This document shows, piece by piece, positions 42,316-50,466 of a DNA stretch of 64,000 nt. Origin of the DNA: an uncultured Bacteroidales bacterium. GTDB lineage: Bacteria > Bacteroidota > Bacteroidia > Bacteroidales > Muribaculaceae. The stretch covers positions 41,720 through 105,719 of the forward strand of contig CACZNH010000015.1 in the NCBI GenBank assembly GCA_902782465.1, given 5' to 3'. Position 1 is the stretch's first letter; each line of letters starts with the position of its first letter. The translations under genes were made by a program, and so were the position numbers. The notes beneath the pieces are model-generated. The model was not told the DNA's origin, ran no database searches, and worked only from the letters and a program-made list of their open reading frames with translations.

Positions 42316-42485
42316 TTTTGGGAACACTATTTTTATAAAAACAGCATGATGAGATGCCGTGGGGGTTGATGAAATGGTGTGGGGGTGTGCCAGTTTTTGG
42401 ATAAGTTTGGCGGCGCCTCAGCCATTGAAGCAAGTTTCATCGCCTTCGGCTTGCTCAAACTTTGGCAAAATTGTGGGCGCAAGTG

Positions 42486-42516
42486 TTGAATAATTGATTC
42501 AAATGCCCTAATTTTG
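42486..42516 (+). promoter_or_regulatory. Promoter of the NamZ-like gene
   Basis: TTG at 42486-42488, 20-base spacer, TAATTTTG at 42509-42516, 27 bases before the start at 42544. Confidence 0.68.
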
Positions 42517-42543
42517 CGGTATCCAACCATTAATTATCGACTT

Positions 42544-43812
42544 ATGAGAAAAATGACAAAGATTTATCTGCTCGTGTTTGCGGCCTGGCTGTCGTTGACA
42601 TCGATGACTGCCCTGAAGACGTGTGACGGCAATACCGGCAAGACGTTACCCCAGGCCAAGGAGGCCGGCCAGCAAGCCAAGGGCGACGACGCCACTGGAG
42701 GCGAGCTGGTGCTGGGTGCAGCCCGCACTGATGCGTATGTGCCCCAGCTGGAGGGCAAACGTGTGGCGCTGCTGAGCAACCAGACGGGTATGGTGGGCGA
42801 CAAGCACACCCTGGACCTGATGCTGGAGAACGGCGTTAATGTGGTGACGATTTTCTCGCCCGAGCACGGATTCCGTGGCAATGCCGACGCTGGCGAACAC
42901 GTGTCGAGCAGTGTTGACGAGAAAACGGGCATCCCCATCGCTTCGCTCTATGACGGCAAGTCGCCGATGCCCAGCAAGCAGGTAATGGACGGCATCGACG
43001 TCATCGTTACCGATATCCAGGACGTGGGACTGAGGTTCTACACCTATTATGTGACGATGATTAACCTGATGGATGCTGCTGTGACCTACAACAAGCAGTT
43101 TATGGTACTCGACCGTCCCAACCCCAACGGCATGTATGTCGATGGCCCTATCCTGGACATGTCGCTCAAGTCGGGCGTAGGGCGCCTGCCCATTCCCACC
43201 GTTCACGGTATGACGCTGGGCGAGCTGGCGCAGATGGCCAACGGCGAAGGTTGGCTCAAGGATGGCAAGAAATGTGACCTCACAGTCATCCCCTGCCAGA
43301 ACTACACCCACCAGACGCGCTACGTGCTGCCCATTGCCCCGAGTCCCAACCTGCCCAATATGCTCAGCATCTATCTCTACCCCTCGATGTGCTACTTCGA
43401 GGGCACAACGGTGAGCCTGGGTCGCGGCACCGACTGGCCCTTCCAGGTCTATGGTCATCCCGACATGACGGGCTACGACTTTGAGTTCACCCCCAAAAGC
43501 CGACCCGGTGCCAAGACGCCGACGCAGATGGATATGCTGTGCCACGGCGTGGACCTGCACAACCTGGACGCTGAGGCTGTCATCGCCAAGGGCATCAACC
43601 TGGAATACGTCATCGACGCCTACCGTAACCTCACAAAGAACGGCAAGCAGTTCTACCTGAAGAGCAACTTCTTTGATCTGCTGATGGGTACCACCCGCGT
43701 GCGCCAGATGATTGCCGACGGCAAGAGCGCCGCCGAAATCAAGGCCACCTGGCAAGCCGACGTGGAACTCTTCAAAGTCCAGCGCCAACCTTATCTCCTC
43801 TATCCCGAATAA
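42544..43812 (+). CDS. namZ: DUF1343/NamZ-type exo-beta-N-acetylmuramidase
   Basis: 422 residues with a signal peptide (MRKMTKIYLLVFAAWLSLTSMTA). The DUF1343 (GH171) domain shows KRVALLSNQTGMVGDKHTLD, VVTIFSPEHGFRGNADAGE, DVIVTDIQDVGLRFYTYYVT, FMVLDRPNPNG, YFEGTTVSLGRGTDWPFQVY and GHPDMTGYDFEF, the conserved family blocks. NamZ enzymes release MurNAc from the non-reducing end of peptidoglycan fragments in the periplasm. A sodium:solute symporter gene follows 99 bases later and could import the sugar. The start at 42544 gives the signal peptide and follows a good promoter; an earlier ATG at 42514 lies within the -7 element. Confidence 0.9.
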   Translation: MRKMTKIYLLVFAAWLSLTSMTALKTCDGNTGKTLPQAKEAGQQAKGDDATGGELVLGAARTDAYVPQLEGKRVALLSNQTGMVGDKHTLDLMLENGVNVVTIFSPEHGFRGNADAGEHVSSSVDEKTGIPIASLYDGKSPMPSKQVMDGIDVIVTDIQDVGLRFYTYYVTMINLMDAAVTYNKQFMVLDRPNPNGMYVDGPILDMSLKSGVGRLPIPTVHGMTLGELAQMANGEGWLKDGKKCDLTVIPCQNYTHQTRYVLPIAPSPNLPNMLSIYLYPSMCYFEGTTVSLGRGTDWPFQVYGHPDMTGYDFEFTPKSRPGAKTPTQMDMLCHGVDLHNLDAEAVIAKGINLEYVIDAYRNLTKNGKQFYLKSNFFDLLMGTTRVRQMIADGKSAAEIKATWQADVELFKVQRQPYLLYPE

Positions 43813-43816
43813 TGTC

Positions 43817-43853
43817 CCCGTGGGCCGTGGCTCTGTCCCGTGGGCCGTGGCTC
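43817..43853. repeat. Tandem pair CCCGTGGGCCGTGGCTC
   Basis: Two identical 17-base copies (43817-43833 and 43837-43853) are followed by CGCCACGG, which can pair with CCGTGG of the second copy. It lies between namZ and the symporter gene. Confidence 0.7.
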
Positions 43854-43911
43854 CGCCACGGTAAACCGAATCAACTCCTAACTTCTAACTAAAAAACTCA
43901 TAACTAATATA

Positions 43912-45363
43912 ATGACTCCCTGGATTGTACTTGCCACGATTGTTGGCTACTTCATTCTGCTGTTTATCATCTCGTGGGCCGCTTCGCGCAAGAGCGACAC
44001 CGCCACCGCCCTGAGCGGCGGCCGTCAGGCCCCATGGTTCATTGTCGCCATCGCCATGCTGGGTGCGCCCATCTCGGGCGTGACCTTTATCTCGGTGCCC
44101 GGCTATGTGGTCGGGTCGAGCTACAGCTACATGCAGATGGTGCTAGGCTTTGCCGTGGGCTACTTCGTCATCGCCTACGTGTTGCTGCCATTGTTCTATA
44201 AGCGCAATCTGGTATCCATCTACGGCTACCTGGAGCAGCGCTTCGGCGCCAGCACCCACAAGAGCGGTGCATGGTTTTTCTTCATCAGTAAGATGCTGGG
44301 AGCCGCCGTGCGCTTCCTGGTGGTCTGCGTCACCTTGCAGATGCTGGTGTTCGAGCCCTTGCACATCCCGTTTGTCTTCAACGTCATCGTCACCATCGCC
44401 CTCATCTTCCTCTACACCCTGCAGGGTGGTGTAAAGACCGTGATTTGGACCGACACGTTGAAGAGCTTCTGCCTCATCCTGTCGGTGGTATTGTGCATCG
44501 TGTTCATCGCCCGTGCGCTGGGATATGGCGCCGGCGACATGGTCAAGGCCATCGTTGCCGACGACACGTCGCGCATATTCTTCTTTGACAATCCCAAGGA
44601 GGGCACCTATTTCTGGAAACAGTTCATTGCAGGTATCTTTATGGTCATCGCCACGACAGGCCTTGACCAGGACCTGATGCAGCGCACCCTTGCCAGCAAG
44701 AACGTCGCCGAGTCCAAGAAGGGCCTTATCGTGAGCGGTATCACCCAAATCTTTGTTGTGGGCCTGTTCCTCGTGTTGGGTACCCTGCTGGTGATGTACA
44801 CACGCCATGCTGGAATCGAGATGCCCGAGAAGAACGACGCCCTCTTCGGCATGGTGGCGCAGGACAGCTCTATGCCCGTCATCATGCTCATCCTCTTTGT
44901 ACTGGGTCTGATTGCTGCAGGTTATTCTGCTGCAGGCTCGGCATTGACGGCGCTGACGACCTCGTTCACCGTGGACATCCTGGAGAGCGACAAGAAGCAG
45001 GAGGAGCCCAAACTGGCACACACGCGCCGCATGGTTCACATCGGCATGGCAGTGGTCATGGGACTGATTATCCTCGTGTTCTACGCCCTCAACAACGACA
45101 GCGCCATCAAGATGGTCTATACCCTTGCCAGCTACACCTACGGTCCCATTCTGGGCCTGTTTGCCTTCGGCATGATGTGCAAGCGTCCCGTGCGCGACCG
45201 CTTGGTGCCCATCGTCTGCATCGCGGCGCCCATCCTCAGCTGGGTCATCCAGTGGTGGCTGGACAAGCAGTATCAGTACACCCTGGGCTTTGAGTTGCTG
45301 CTGCTGAATGCCGCCCTGACGATGATAGGCCTCGCCCTGCTCATCAAGCGAAGCAACTCCTAA
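43912..45363 (+). CDS. Sodium:solute symporter (SSS family)
   Basis: 483 residues, about 13 membrane segments. The start MTPWIVLATIVGYFILLFII and ALSGGRQAPWFIVAIAMLGA fit the SSS N-terminus. ISGVTFISVPGYVVGSSYSY, FYKRNLVSIYGYLEQRFGAS and VFTVDILESDKKQ-like TTSFTVDILESDKKQEEPKL are conserved SSS blocks, including the Ser/Thr positions of a sodium site. Substrates of this family include sugars, amino acids and sialic acid. The place next to namZ makes MurNAc or a peptidoglycan-derived sugar the best guess; this is inference. Confidence 0.9.
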   Translation: MTPWIVLATIVGYFILLFIISWAASRKSDTATALSGGRQAPWFIVAIAMLGAPISGVTFISVPGYVVGSSYSYMQMVLGFAVGYFVIAYVLLPLFYKRNLVSIYGYLEQRFGASTHKSGAWFFFISKMLGAAVRFLVVCVTLQMLVFEPLHIPFVFNVIVTIALIFLYTLQGGVKTVIWTDTLKSFCLILSVVLCIVFIARALGYGAGDMVKAIVADDTSRIFFFDNPKEGTYFWKQFIAGIFMVIATTGLDQDLMQRTLASKNVAESKKGLIVSGITQIFVVGLFLVLGTLLVMYTRHAGIEMPEKNDALFGMVAQDSSMPVIMLILFVLGLIAAGYSAAGSALTALTTSFTVDILESDKKQEEPKLAHTRRMVHIGMAVVMGLIILVFYALNNDSAIKMVYTLASYTYGPILGLFAFGMMCKRPVRDRLVPIVCIAAPILSWVIQWWLDKQYQYTLGFELLLLNAALTMIGLALLIKRSNS

Positions 45364-45371
45364 CTTATAAC

Positions 45372-45395
45372 GGCCACGCCAAGGCGAGGCCCTAC
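45372..45395. repeat. 24-base dispersed repeat, intergenic copy
   Basis: The segment starts GGCCACGCCAAGG and ends GAGGCCCTAC. It is the exact reverse complement of 63500-63523 inside mnmE. It lies between the symporter and WYL genes. Confidence 0.85.
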
Positions 45396-45418
45396 ACTTT
45401 TAACTCCTAACTAGTTCA

Positions 45419-46315
45419 ATGGCGCGCTATCTGATTAACCGGTACGTCTGGCTGGTGGACACCATCAGCCGCTATGGTCGCATCACGCTCAAGGACTTGA
45501 ACGAGGCTTGGTTGCGCAGCGACATCAGCGAGGGGAAGCCGCTGGCACGCCGCACCTTCTTCCATTACCGCGACGGGGTGGAGGAAATGTTCGACATCAA
45601 CATCCAGTGCGACAAGTCCACCTTTGAGTACTATATCGACGACACGGGCGAGGAGAACAATGCCCGCCTGCGGTCATGGGTGGTGGACTCGGTATCGATG
45701 AGCGGCACCCTGAGCAATGCCCACGACGTGAGCGGGCGCATCATGCTCGAGAATGTGCCATCGGCACGTGAGCACTTGCCTGTGATTATCGAAGCGCTGA
45801 AGCAGAACCGCCGCATCCGTTTCTCGTACAAGAGCTACACCCGTTCCAAGCCCACCGACGGCATTGTGCTGGAGCCGTATTTCGTCAAGATTTTCAAGCA
45901 GTTGTGGTATGTCATCGGCCTGAATGTCAAGGACAAGCAAATCAAGACCTACTCGCTTGACCGCATCAGCAACCTGAACCTCCTTCAGGAGACCTTCAAT
46001 ATGCCCGAGGAGATCAACCCGTCGGAATTCTTCAAGGATTGTTTCGGCATCATCACCAACCGCAACAGTGCCAAGCGCATCGTCCTGCGCGTGGAGCCTA
46101 CTCAAGCGAAATACTTCCGCGCCTTGCCCCTGCACAGTTCGCAACAGGAGGAAATCCACGACAACTACTCGATTTTCACCTACAGGATGCGCATCACCTA
46201 CGACCTGAAGGAGGAAATCATGTCCCACGGTGCCAGCATCGAGGTGCTGGCCCCCCAGGAACTGAAAACCCTCATCCGCACCGAACTTGAAGAAGCCCTC
46301 AAAAACTATCAATAA
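45419..46315 (+). CDS. WYL-domain transcription regulator
   Basis: 298 residues. The N-terminal ~90 residues form a winged-helix domain (RYVWLVDTISRYGRITLKDL, RRTFFHYRDGVEEMFD). The WYL domain (~120-205) has IIEALKQNRRIRFSYKSYTR and the WYVIGL block, followed by the C-terminal WCX part ending LRTELEEALK-like LIRTELEEALKNYQ. WYL regulators sense ligands, often nucleic acid or small molecules, and act as activators or repressors. It is 56 bases after the symporter gene and upstream of the serine-hydrolase run, so it may control that set. No operator was defined. Confidence 0.9.
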   Translation: MARYLINRYVWLVDTISRYGRITLKDLNEAWLRSDISEGKPLARRTFFHYRDGVEEMFDINIQCDKSTFEYYIDDTGEENNARLRSWVVDSVSMSGTLSNAHDVSGRIMLENVPSAREHLPVIIEALKQNRRIRFSYKSYTRSKPTDGIVLEPYFVKIFKQLWYVIGLNVKDKQIKTYSLDRISNLNLLQETFNMPEEINPSEFFKDCFGIITNRNSAKRIVLRVEPTQAKYFRALPLHSSQQEEIHDNYSIFTYRMRITYDLKEEIMSHGASIEVLAPQELKTLIRTELEEALKNYQ

Positions 46316-46348
46316 ACCAAGATGTTGCTCCACCTGAATCATATGGCT

Positions 46349-47860
46349 ATGAAAGTTCGATATCTTCTTTTATTGATACCGATTGCTTTAGCTATACTGT
46401 TGCCGATGTTGCTGTCGGCACATCCTGACGATTTGCCCCACAGCACTCCAGCGGCCGAGGGTGTTCAGCAACAAGCCGTCATCAACTTGGTGGATTCGTT
46501 GTTGAATATTCCGGGATGTGACATCCACCATCTGATGGTGGTCAGGCACGGCAAGGTGATTGCTGAAATGCATCCCGCCCCCTTCCGTGCCGAAGACAGC
46601 CACACAGTTTACTCGGTGAGCAAGACGTTGACCGCGTTGGCTGTGGGTATTGCCATTGATGAGAACCGTCTGCGGCTCGATGACCGTGTCATGACGTTCT
46701 TCTACGATAAAATGCCCGATATCATCAGTGACGACATGGCCGCAATGACTGTTCGTGATTTGTTGATGATGACTTCGGGAGTAGAGTCTGATGGCTCTTT
46801 GTGTGCCCAAAGCACCGACTGGACACGTGACTGGCTCGCCAAATCATGTGTTGACAAGCCTGGCACACGGTTCCGTTATGACTCCATGTGCACATTTATG
46901 TTATCTGCCATCCTGCAACGTGTCACGGGACATACTCTGCTTGAATACCTGCAAGAAAAACTCTTCACTCCCATGAACATCACCCAAGCTGAATGGGAAA
47001 AGAGTCCGGATGGCATTTGCACAGGCGGCTGGGGACTGCGCACCCAGACCGAAGCGTTGGCCAAAATCGGTGTCCTGATACTCAACAACGGGAATTGGAA
47101 TGGCCAGCAACTCGTCAGTGCAGATTATGTGAAACAAGCCTGTGCGCCACTGATCAATACCGAGAGTGATACGGAAAGCGGCATGGCCTATGGTTACTGC
47201 ATGTGGAATACATCGTGGCAAGGCGTCGGCAATGTGTCGATGGCAAGGGGACAATATGGCCAGTCGGTGATGATTTTCCCTGAACAGGACTTGGTTGTGG
47301 TTGTTCTGGGGGTCATTGTCGATAACAATTATGTTACATCTCGCCTCAAAAACCTCTTGTTGCCAGGCATTACTGCCGGAAAATTGGAAACCGACAAACA
47401 ACTGCAGCAAAAGTTGGACTCCCTGTGTGCACATGCGATGATTGAGTTCCCCACTGGCAAGCCTACAGGGAAACCTGTCAATGGCAAGCGCCTGGAGATG
47501 CATCCTAACGACATGGGACTGACATGGATGATGATTGATGGTGACACCTTGCGACTTGCACGTGAGAATAAGCCTACCGAGGCATTCCCGATGGGTTATC
47601 ATGAATGGCGCTATGGAAACCTGAAAGGTTTTCCGCCCTATTCTTTCAGCGCTCTTAACCGCATGAAGGACCTCAATCATGATTTTGTCGCTGCAACGGC
47701 TTATGCATGGAAGTCACCTTCAGTCCTTGAAGTGCGCATTCATTATGTCAACTGGGTATCTGCCAGCACCTATATTTTTGATTTTGATAAACAAGAACTG
47801 TTATTCAGGAATGATTATCCTGGATATCAGCCTAACAGAATTGATTTCGATATAAAATAA
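46349..47860 (+). CDS. Exported beta-lactamase-fold serine hydrolase, paralogue 1
   Basis: 503 residues from the chosen ATG at 46349 (MKVRYLLLLIPIALAILL as signal peptide; ATGs at 46343 and 46322 are alternatives). The mature protein starts PDDLPHSTPAAEGVQQQ. The SxxK nucleophile is SVSK in HTVYSVSKTLTALAVG and the second motif is YDS in FRYDSMCTFMLSAI. A third block GQYGQSVMIFPEQDLVVVVL fits the class C/esterase fold. A C-terminal beta domain of about 130 residues follows. The family includes penicillin-binding DD-peptidases, esterases and beta-lactamases; the substrate here is unknown. It belongs to a set of three paralogues (with 48958-50466 and 50463-52043). Confidence 0.87.
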   Translation: MKVRYLLLLIPIALAILLPMLLSAHPDDLPHSTPAAEGVQQQAVINLVDSLLNIPGCDIHHLMVVRHGKVIAEMHPAPFRAEDSHTVYSVSKTLTALAVGIAIDENRLRLDDRVMTFFYDKMPDIISDDMAAMTVRDLLMMTSGVESDGSLCAQSTDWTRDWLAKSCVDKPGTRFRYDSMCTFMLSAILQRVTGHTLLEYLQEKLFTPMNITQAEWEKSPDGICTGGWGLRTQTEALAKIGVLILNNGNWNGQQLVSADYVKQACAPLINTESDTESGMAYGYCMWNTSWQGVGNVSMARGQYGQSVMIFPEQDLVVVVLGVIVDNNYVTSRLKNLLLPGITAGKLETDKQLQQKLDSLCAHAMIEFPTGKPTGKPVNGKRLEMHPNDMGLTWMMIDGDTLRLARENKPTEAFPMGYHEWRYGNLKGFPPYSFSALNRMKDLNHDFVAATAYAWKSPSVLEVRIHYVNWVSASTYIFDFDKQELLFRNDYPGYQPNRIDFDIK

Positions 47861-47870
47861 TTTTGATACT

Positions 47871-48941
47871 ATGGTAGTAACAAAACAAAGAGACTCTAAT
47901 CTTGAATTATATAGAATCATTATTATGATTCTTATTGTTGCTCATCATTATGTTGTAAACTCTGGTCTGATTGAGGTCATGAGACAAAATCCAACATCCA
48001 TAAAGTCTCTTTATCTCTACGTTTTTGGCATGTGGGGTAAGACTGGCATTAATTGCTTCATTCTTATCACGGGGTATTTTATGTGCAAGTCAAGTATTAC
48101 CCTTCGGAAGTTCACAAAATTGTTATTGTGGATGTATTTCTATCGTATTGTAATATATTTTATATTTTGTTCAACCGGGTATAATAATTTCAATATTATA
48201 GAATTCCTGAATAAGCTCATACCATTTCATGACATAACAGATGGTTTCACAAGTTGCTTTCTTGTATTCTTCTTGACGATTCCTTTTCTCAATATTTTGA
48301 TAAAAAACATGAATAAGAGCCAACACATATTGTTATTGGTTCTTATGCTGTTTATTTATTCGATATGGGCTAAAGTGCCATTTATCAAAGTCAGTATGAA
48401 TTATGTAATATGGTTTGATATACTATATTTAATTTCTTCATACATAAGACTCTACGGTTTATTTGAGCACTTTGGACATAAAGAATGGGGATGGATAACA
48501 CTACTATCTATTCTTGTGTCCATAACCAGCGTCTTAATAATTGTTATATGGGACTTGTCTGCTCCTGCATATTATTTTGTGTCTGATTCAAATGCTATTC
48601 TAGCAGTTATTGTCAGTGTTTGCTCCTTCATGTTTTTTAAAACATGTCCTATTCATTACAATAAATGGATAAATGCCATTGGTGCTTCTACATTTGGAGT
48701 TCTTCTAATTCATGCAAATAGTAATACAATGCGACAGTGGCTATGGAAAGATACACTTAACAATGTTGGGTATTTTGCAGATAATATATATATTCACTCA
48801 GTTATTAGTGTTTTATGTATCTTTATCATTTGTTCAATCATTGATCAATTAAGATTAAAGTATATCGAAAAACCTCTTTTTAAACAACTCGACAATTATA
48901 TGGCAAAAAGAGGAAATAAATTTATATTTCAATGGACTTAA
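47871..48941 (+). CDS. Acyltransferase-3 (OafA/WecH-like) membrane protein, AT-rich
   Basis: 356 residues, about ten membrane segments. The N-terminus RDSNLELYRIIIMILIVAHH holds the family Arg and His (YRIIIMILIVAHHY), and later GKTGINCFILITGYFMCKSS and FGVLLIHANSNTMRQWLW are typical of acyltransferase-3 proteins, which acetylate surface sugars or lipids. Codon use is strongly AT-rich (many TTA, ATA, AAT) and unlike the neighbours, which points to recent import. It lies 10 bases after serine hydrolase 1 and 16 bases before serine hydrolase 2, splitting the paralogue run. Co-transcription with them is likely. Confidence 0.9.
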   Translation: MVVTKQRDSNLELYRIIIMILIVAHHYVVNSGLIEVMRQNPTSIKSLYLYVFGMWGKTGINCFILITGYFMCKSSITLRKFTKLLLWMYFYRIVIYFIFCSTGYNNFNIIEFLNKLIPFHDITDGFTSCFLVFFLTIPFLNILIKNMNKSQHILLLVLMLFIYSIWAKVPFIKVSMNYVIWFDILYLISSYIRLYGLFEHFGHKEWGWITLLSILVSITSVLIIVIWDLSAPAYYFVSDSNAILAVIVSVCSFMFFKTCPIHYNKWINAIGASTFGVLLIHANSNTMRQWLWKDTLNNVGYFADNIYIHSVISVLCIFIICSIIDQLRLKYIEKPLFKQLDNYMAKRGNKFIFQWT

Positions 48942-48957
48942 TTATTTGAAATGAATT

Positions 48958-50466
48958 ATGATGAAACGGCTATTAATTATATTACTGGCATCGGTGCCCC
49001 TTTTGGTGGCGGCACAAGTGGGGGACCTGCCCCGTAGCACGCCTGCGGCCGAGGGTATCAGCACCCAGGCGGTCATCAATATGATGGACTCGCTGATGGC
49101 GCTGCCTGAGTGCGACATCCACCATGTGATGGTCGTTCGCCACGGCAAGGTAGTCGCTGAACTGCATCCGACACCCTTTCGCGCTGAGGATAGCCACACA
49201 CTCTACTCGGCCAGCAAGACTTTCACATCGCTGGCTGTGGGCATCGCCATCGATGAGAACCTGTTGAGGCTTGACGACCGGGTGATGACCTTCTTCCCCG
49301 AGAAACGGACTATACCCGTCAGCGACAACATGGCTGCCATGACCGTGCGCGACCTGCTGATGATGGCGTCAGGCGTGAAGCCCGACTGGACGATGCGCAA
49401 CAACAGCATGGACTGGGTCAAGGACTGGCTCGCCAAACCCGTTGAAGACAAGCCCGGCAGCCTGTTCCAGTATGACTCGATGTGCACTTTTATGCTCAGC
49501 GCCATCGTGCAGCGCGTGACAGGCTACACGATGCTGGAATACCTGCAGAAAAAACTCTTTGCCCCCATGCATATCACCGTTGCCGACTGGGAAACCAGCC
49601 CTGACGGCATCAACACGGGGGGCTGGGGACTGCGCGTGCAGGCCGAAACGATGGCCAAACTGGGTCTGCTGCTGCTCAACAAGGGCAACTGGAACGGTGA
49701 GCAGCTGGTCAATGCCGATTATGTGACACAGGCCTGTTCACGCCTCATCGACGGTGGCGCCAAAACGACCGTGCCGCCCACCGACGGCAATCAGGGCTAC
49801 GGCTATCAGGTTTGGCAGAGCAAATGGCCCGGCTCCTACCGTGCCGACGGTGCCATGGGACAATATACCGTCGTGGTGCCTCAGGAAGACCTCGTCGTGG
49901 TCATTCTGGGCATGAAACTCTATGGCCACGAGGAGCTGGCATGCATCTGGAACCAATTGATGCCGGGCATGAAGGCCGCACCGCTCCAACCCGAGAAGAA
50001 ATTGCAGAAAAAACTCGAAAAACTCTGCGCCAAGGCTGAATTGCAGTTGCCGAAAGGCAAAAAGGGCAAAGGACTAGGCAAAATGCTCCATCTGGCATCC
50101 AACAAGTTCGGCATTAGACAGATAGGCCTGTTTGAAAATGGTCCTGTAAGCACGATGGAAGTGGAATATGAAGTCCAGGACAGTGAGGCGTTTACCATGG
50201 GCTATAACGCATGGTGCTACACCCCGATGTCCGGCCTGCCCTATTATTCCATCAACGCCATCAACCGCATGAAGGGCTTCAATCACGGTTTTACCGCTGC
50301 GGCTGCCTATGCCTGGACGTCGCCCACCAAGCTTGAAGTGCGTGTCCATTTTGTGGACTGGATTAGCGGCCTGCTTTTCAGTTTTGACTTTGACAGGAAC
50401 GAGGTGACCATCTGTGACACCTATCCCAATTCAACACCTGCAACAATTCCCTTCACTATCCAATGA
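48958..50466 (+). CDS. Exported beta-lactamase-fold serine hydrolase, paralogue 2
   Basis: 502 residues. Signal peptide MKRLLIILLASVPLLVAA, mature start QVGDLPRSTPAAEGIST. The SxxK motif is SASK in HTLYSASKTFTSLAVG; the Tyr motif is YDS in FQYDSMCTFMLSAIV; the third block is GAMGQYTVVVPQEDLVVVIL. It is close to paralogue 1 along its length, including the C-terminal beta domain (GFTAAAAYAWTSPTKLEVRVH), but is more GC-rich. Its stop overlaps the start of paralogue 3 by four bases, so these two are translationally coupled. ATGs at 48958 and 48961 are both possible. Confidence 0.88.
   Translation: MMKRLLIILLASVPLLVAAQVGDLPRSTPAAEGISTQAVINMMDSLMALPECDIHHVMVVRHGKVVAELHPTPFRAEDSHTLYSASKTFTSLAVGIAIDENLLRLDDRVMTFFPEKRTIPVSDNMAAMTVRDLLMMASGVKPDWTMRNNSMDWVKDWLAKPVEDKPGSLFQYDSMCTFMLSAIVQRVTGYTMLEYLQKKLFAPMHITVADWETSPDGINTGGWGLRVQAETMAKLGLLLLNKGNWNGEQLVNADYVTQACSRLIDGGAKTTVPPTDGNQGYGYQVWQSKWPGSYRADGAMGQYTVVVPQEDLVVVILGMKLYGHEELACIWNQLMPGMKAAPLQPEKKLQKKLEKLCAKAELQLPKGKKGKGLGKMLHLASNKFGIRQIGLFENGPVSTMEVEYEVQDSEAFTMGYNAWCYTPMSGLPYYSINAINRMKGFNHGFTAAAAYAWTSPTKLEVRVHFVDWISGLLFSFDFDRNEVTICDTYPNSTPATIPFTIQ

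Noticed and set aside
42646-43788. 380-codon open frame antisense to namZ
   Set aside because: Same composition artefact; NamZ motifs are complete on the plus strand.
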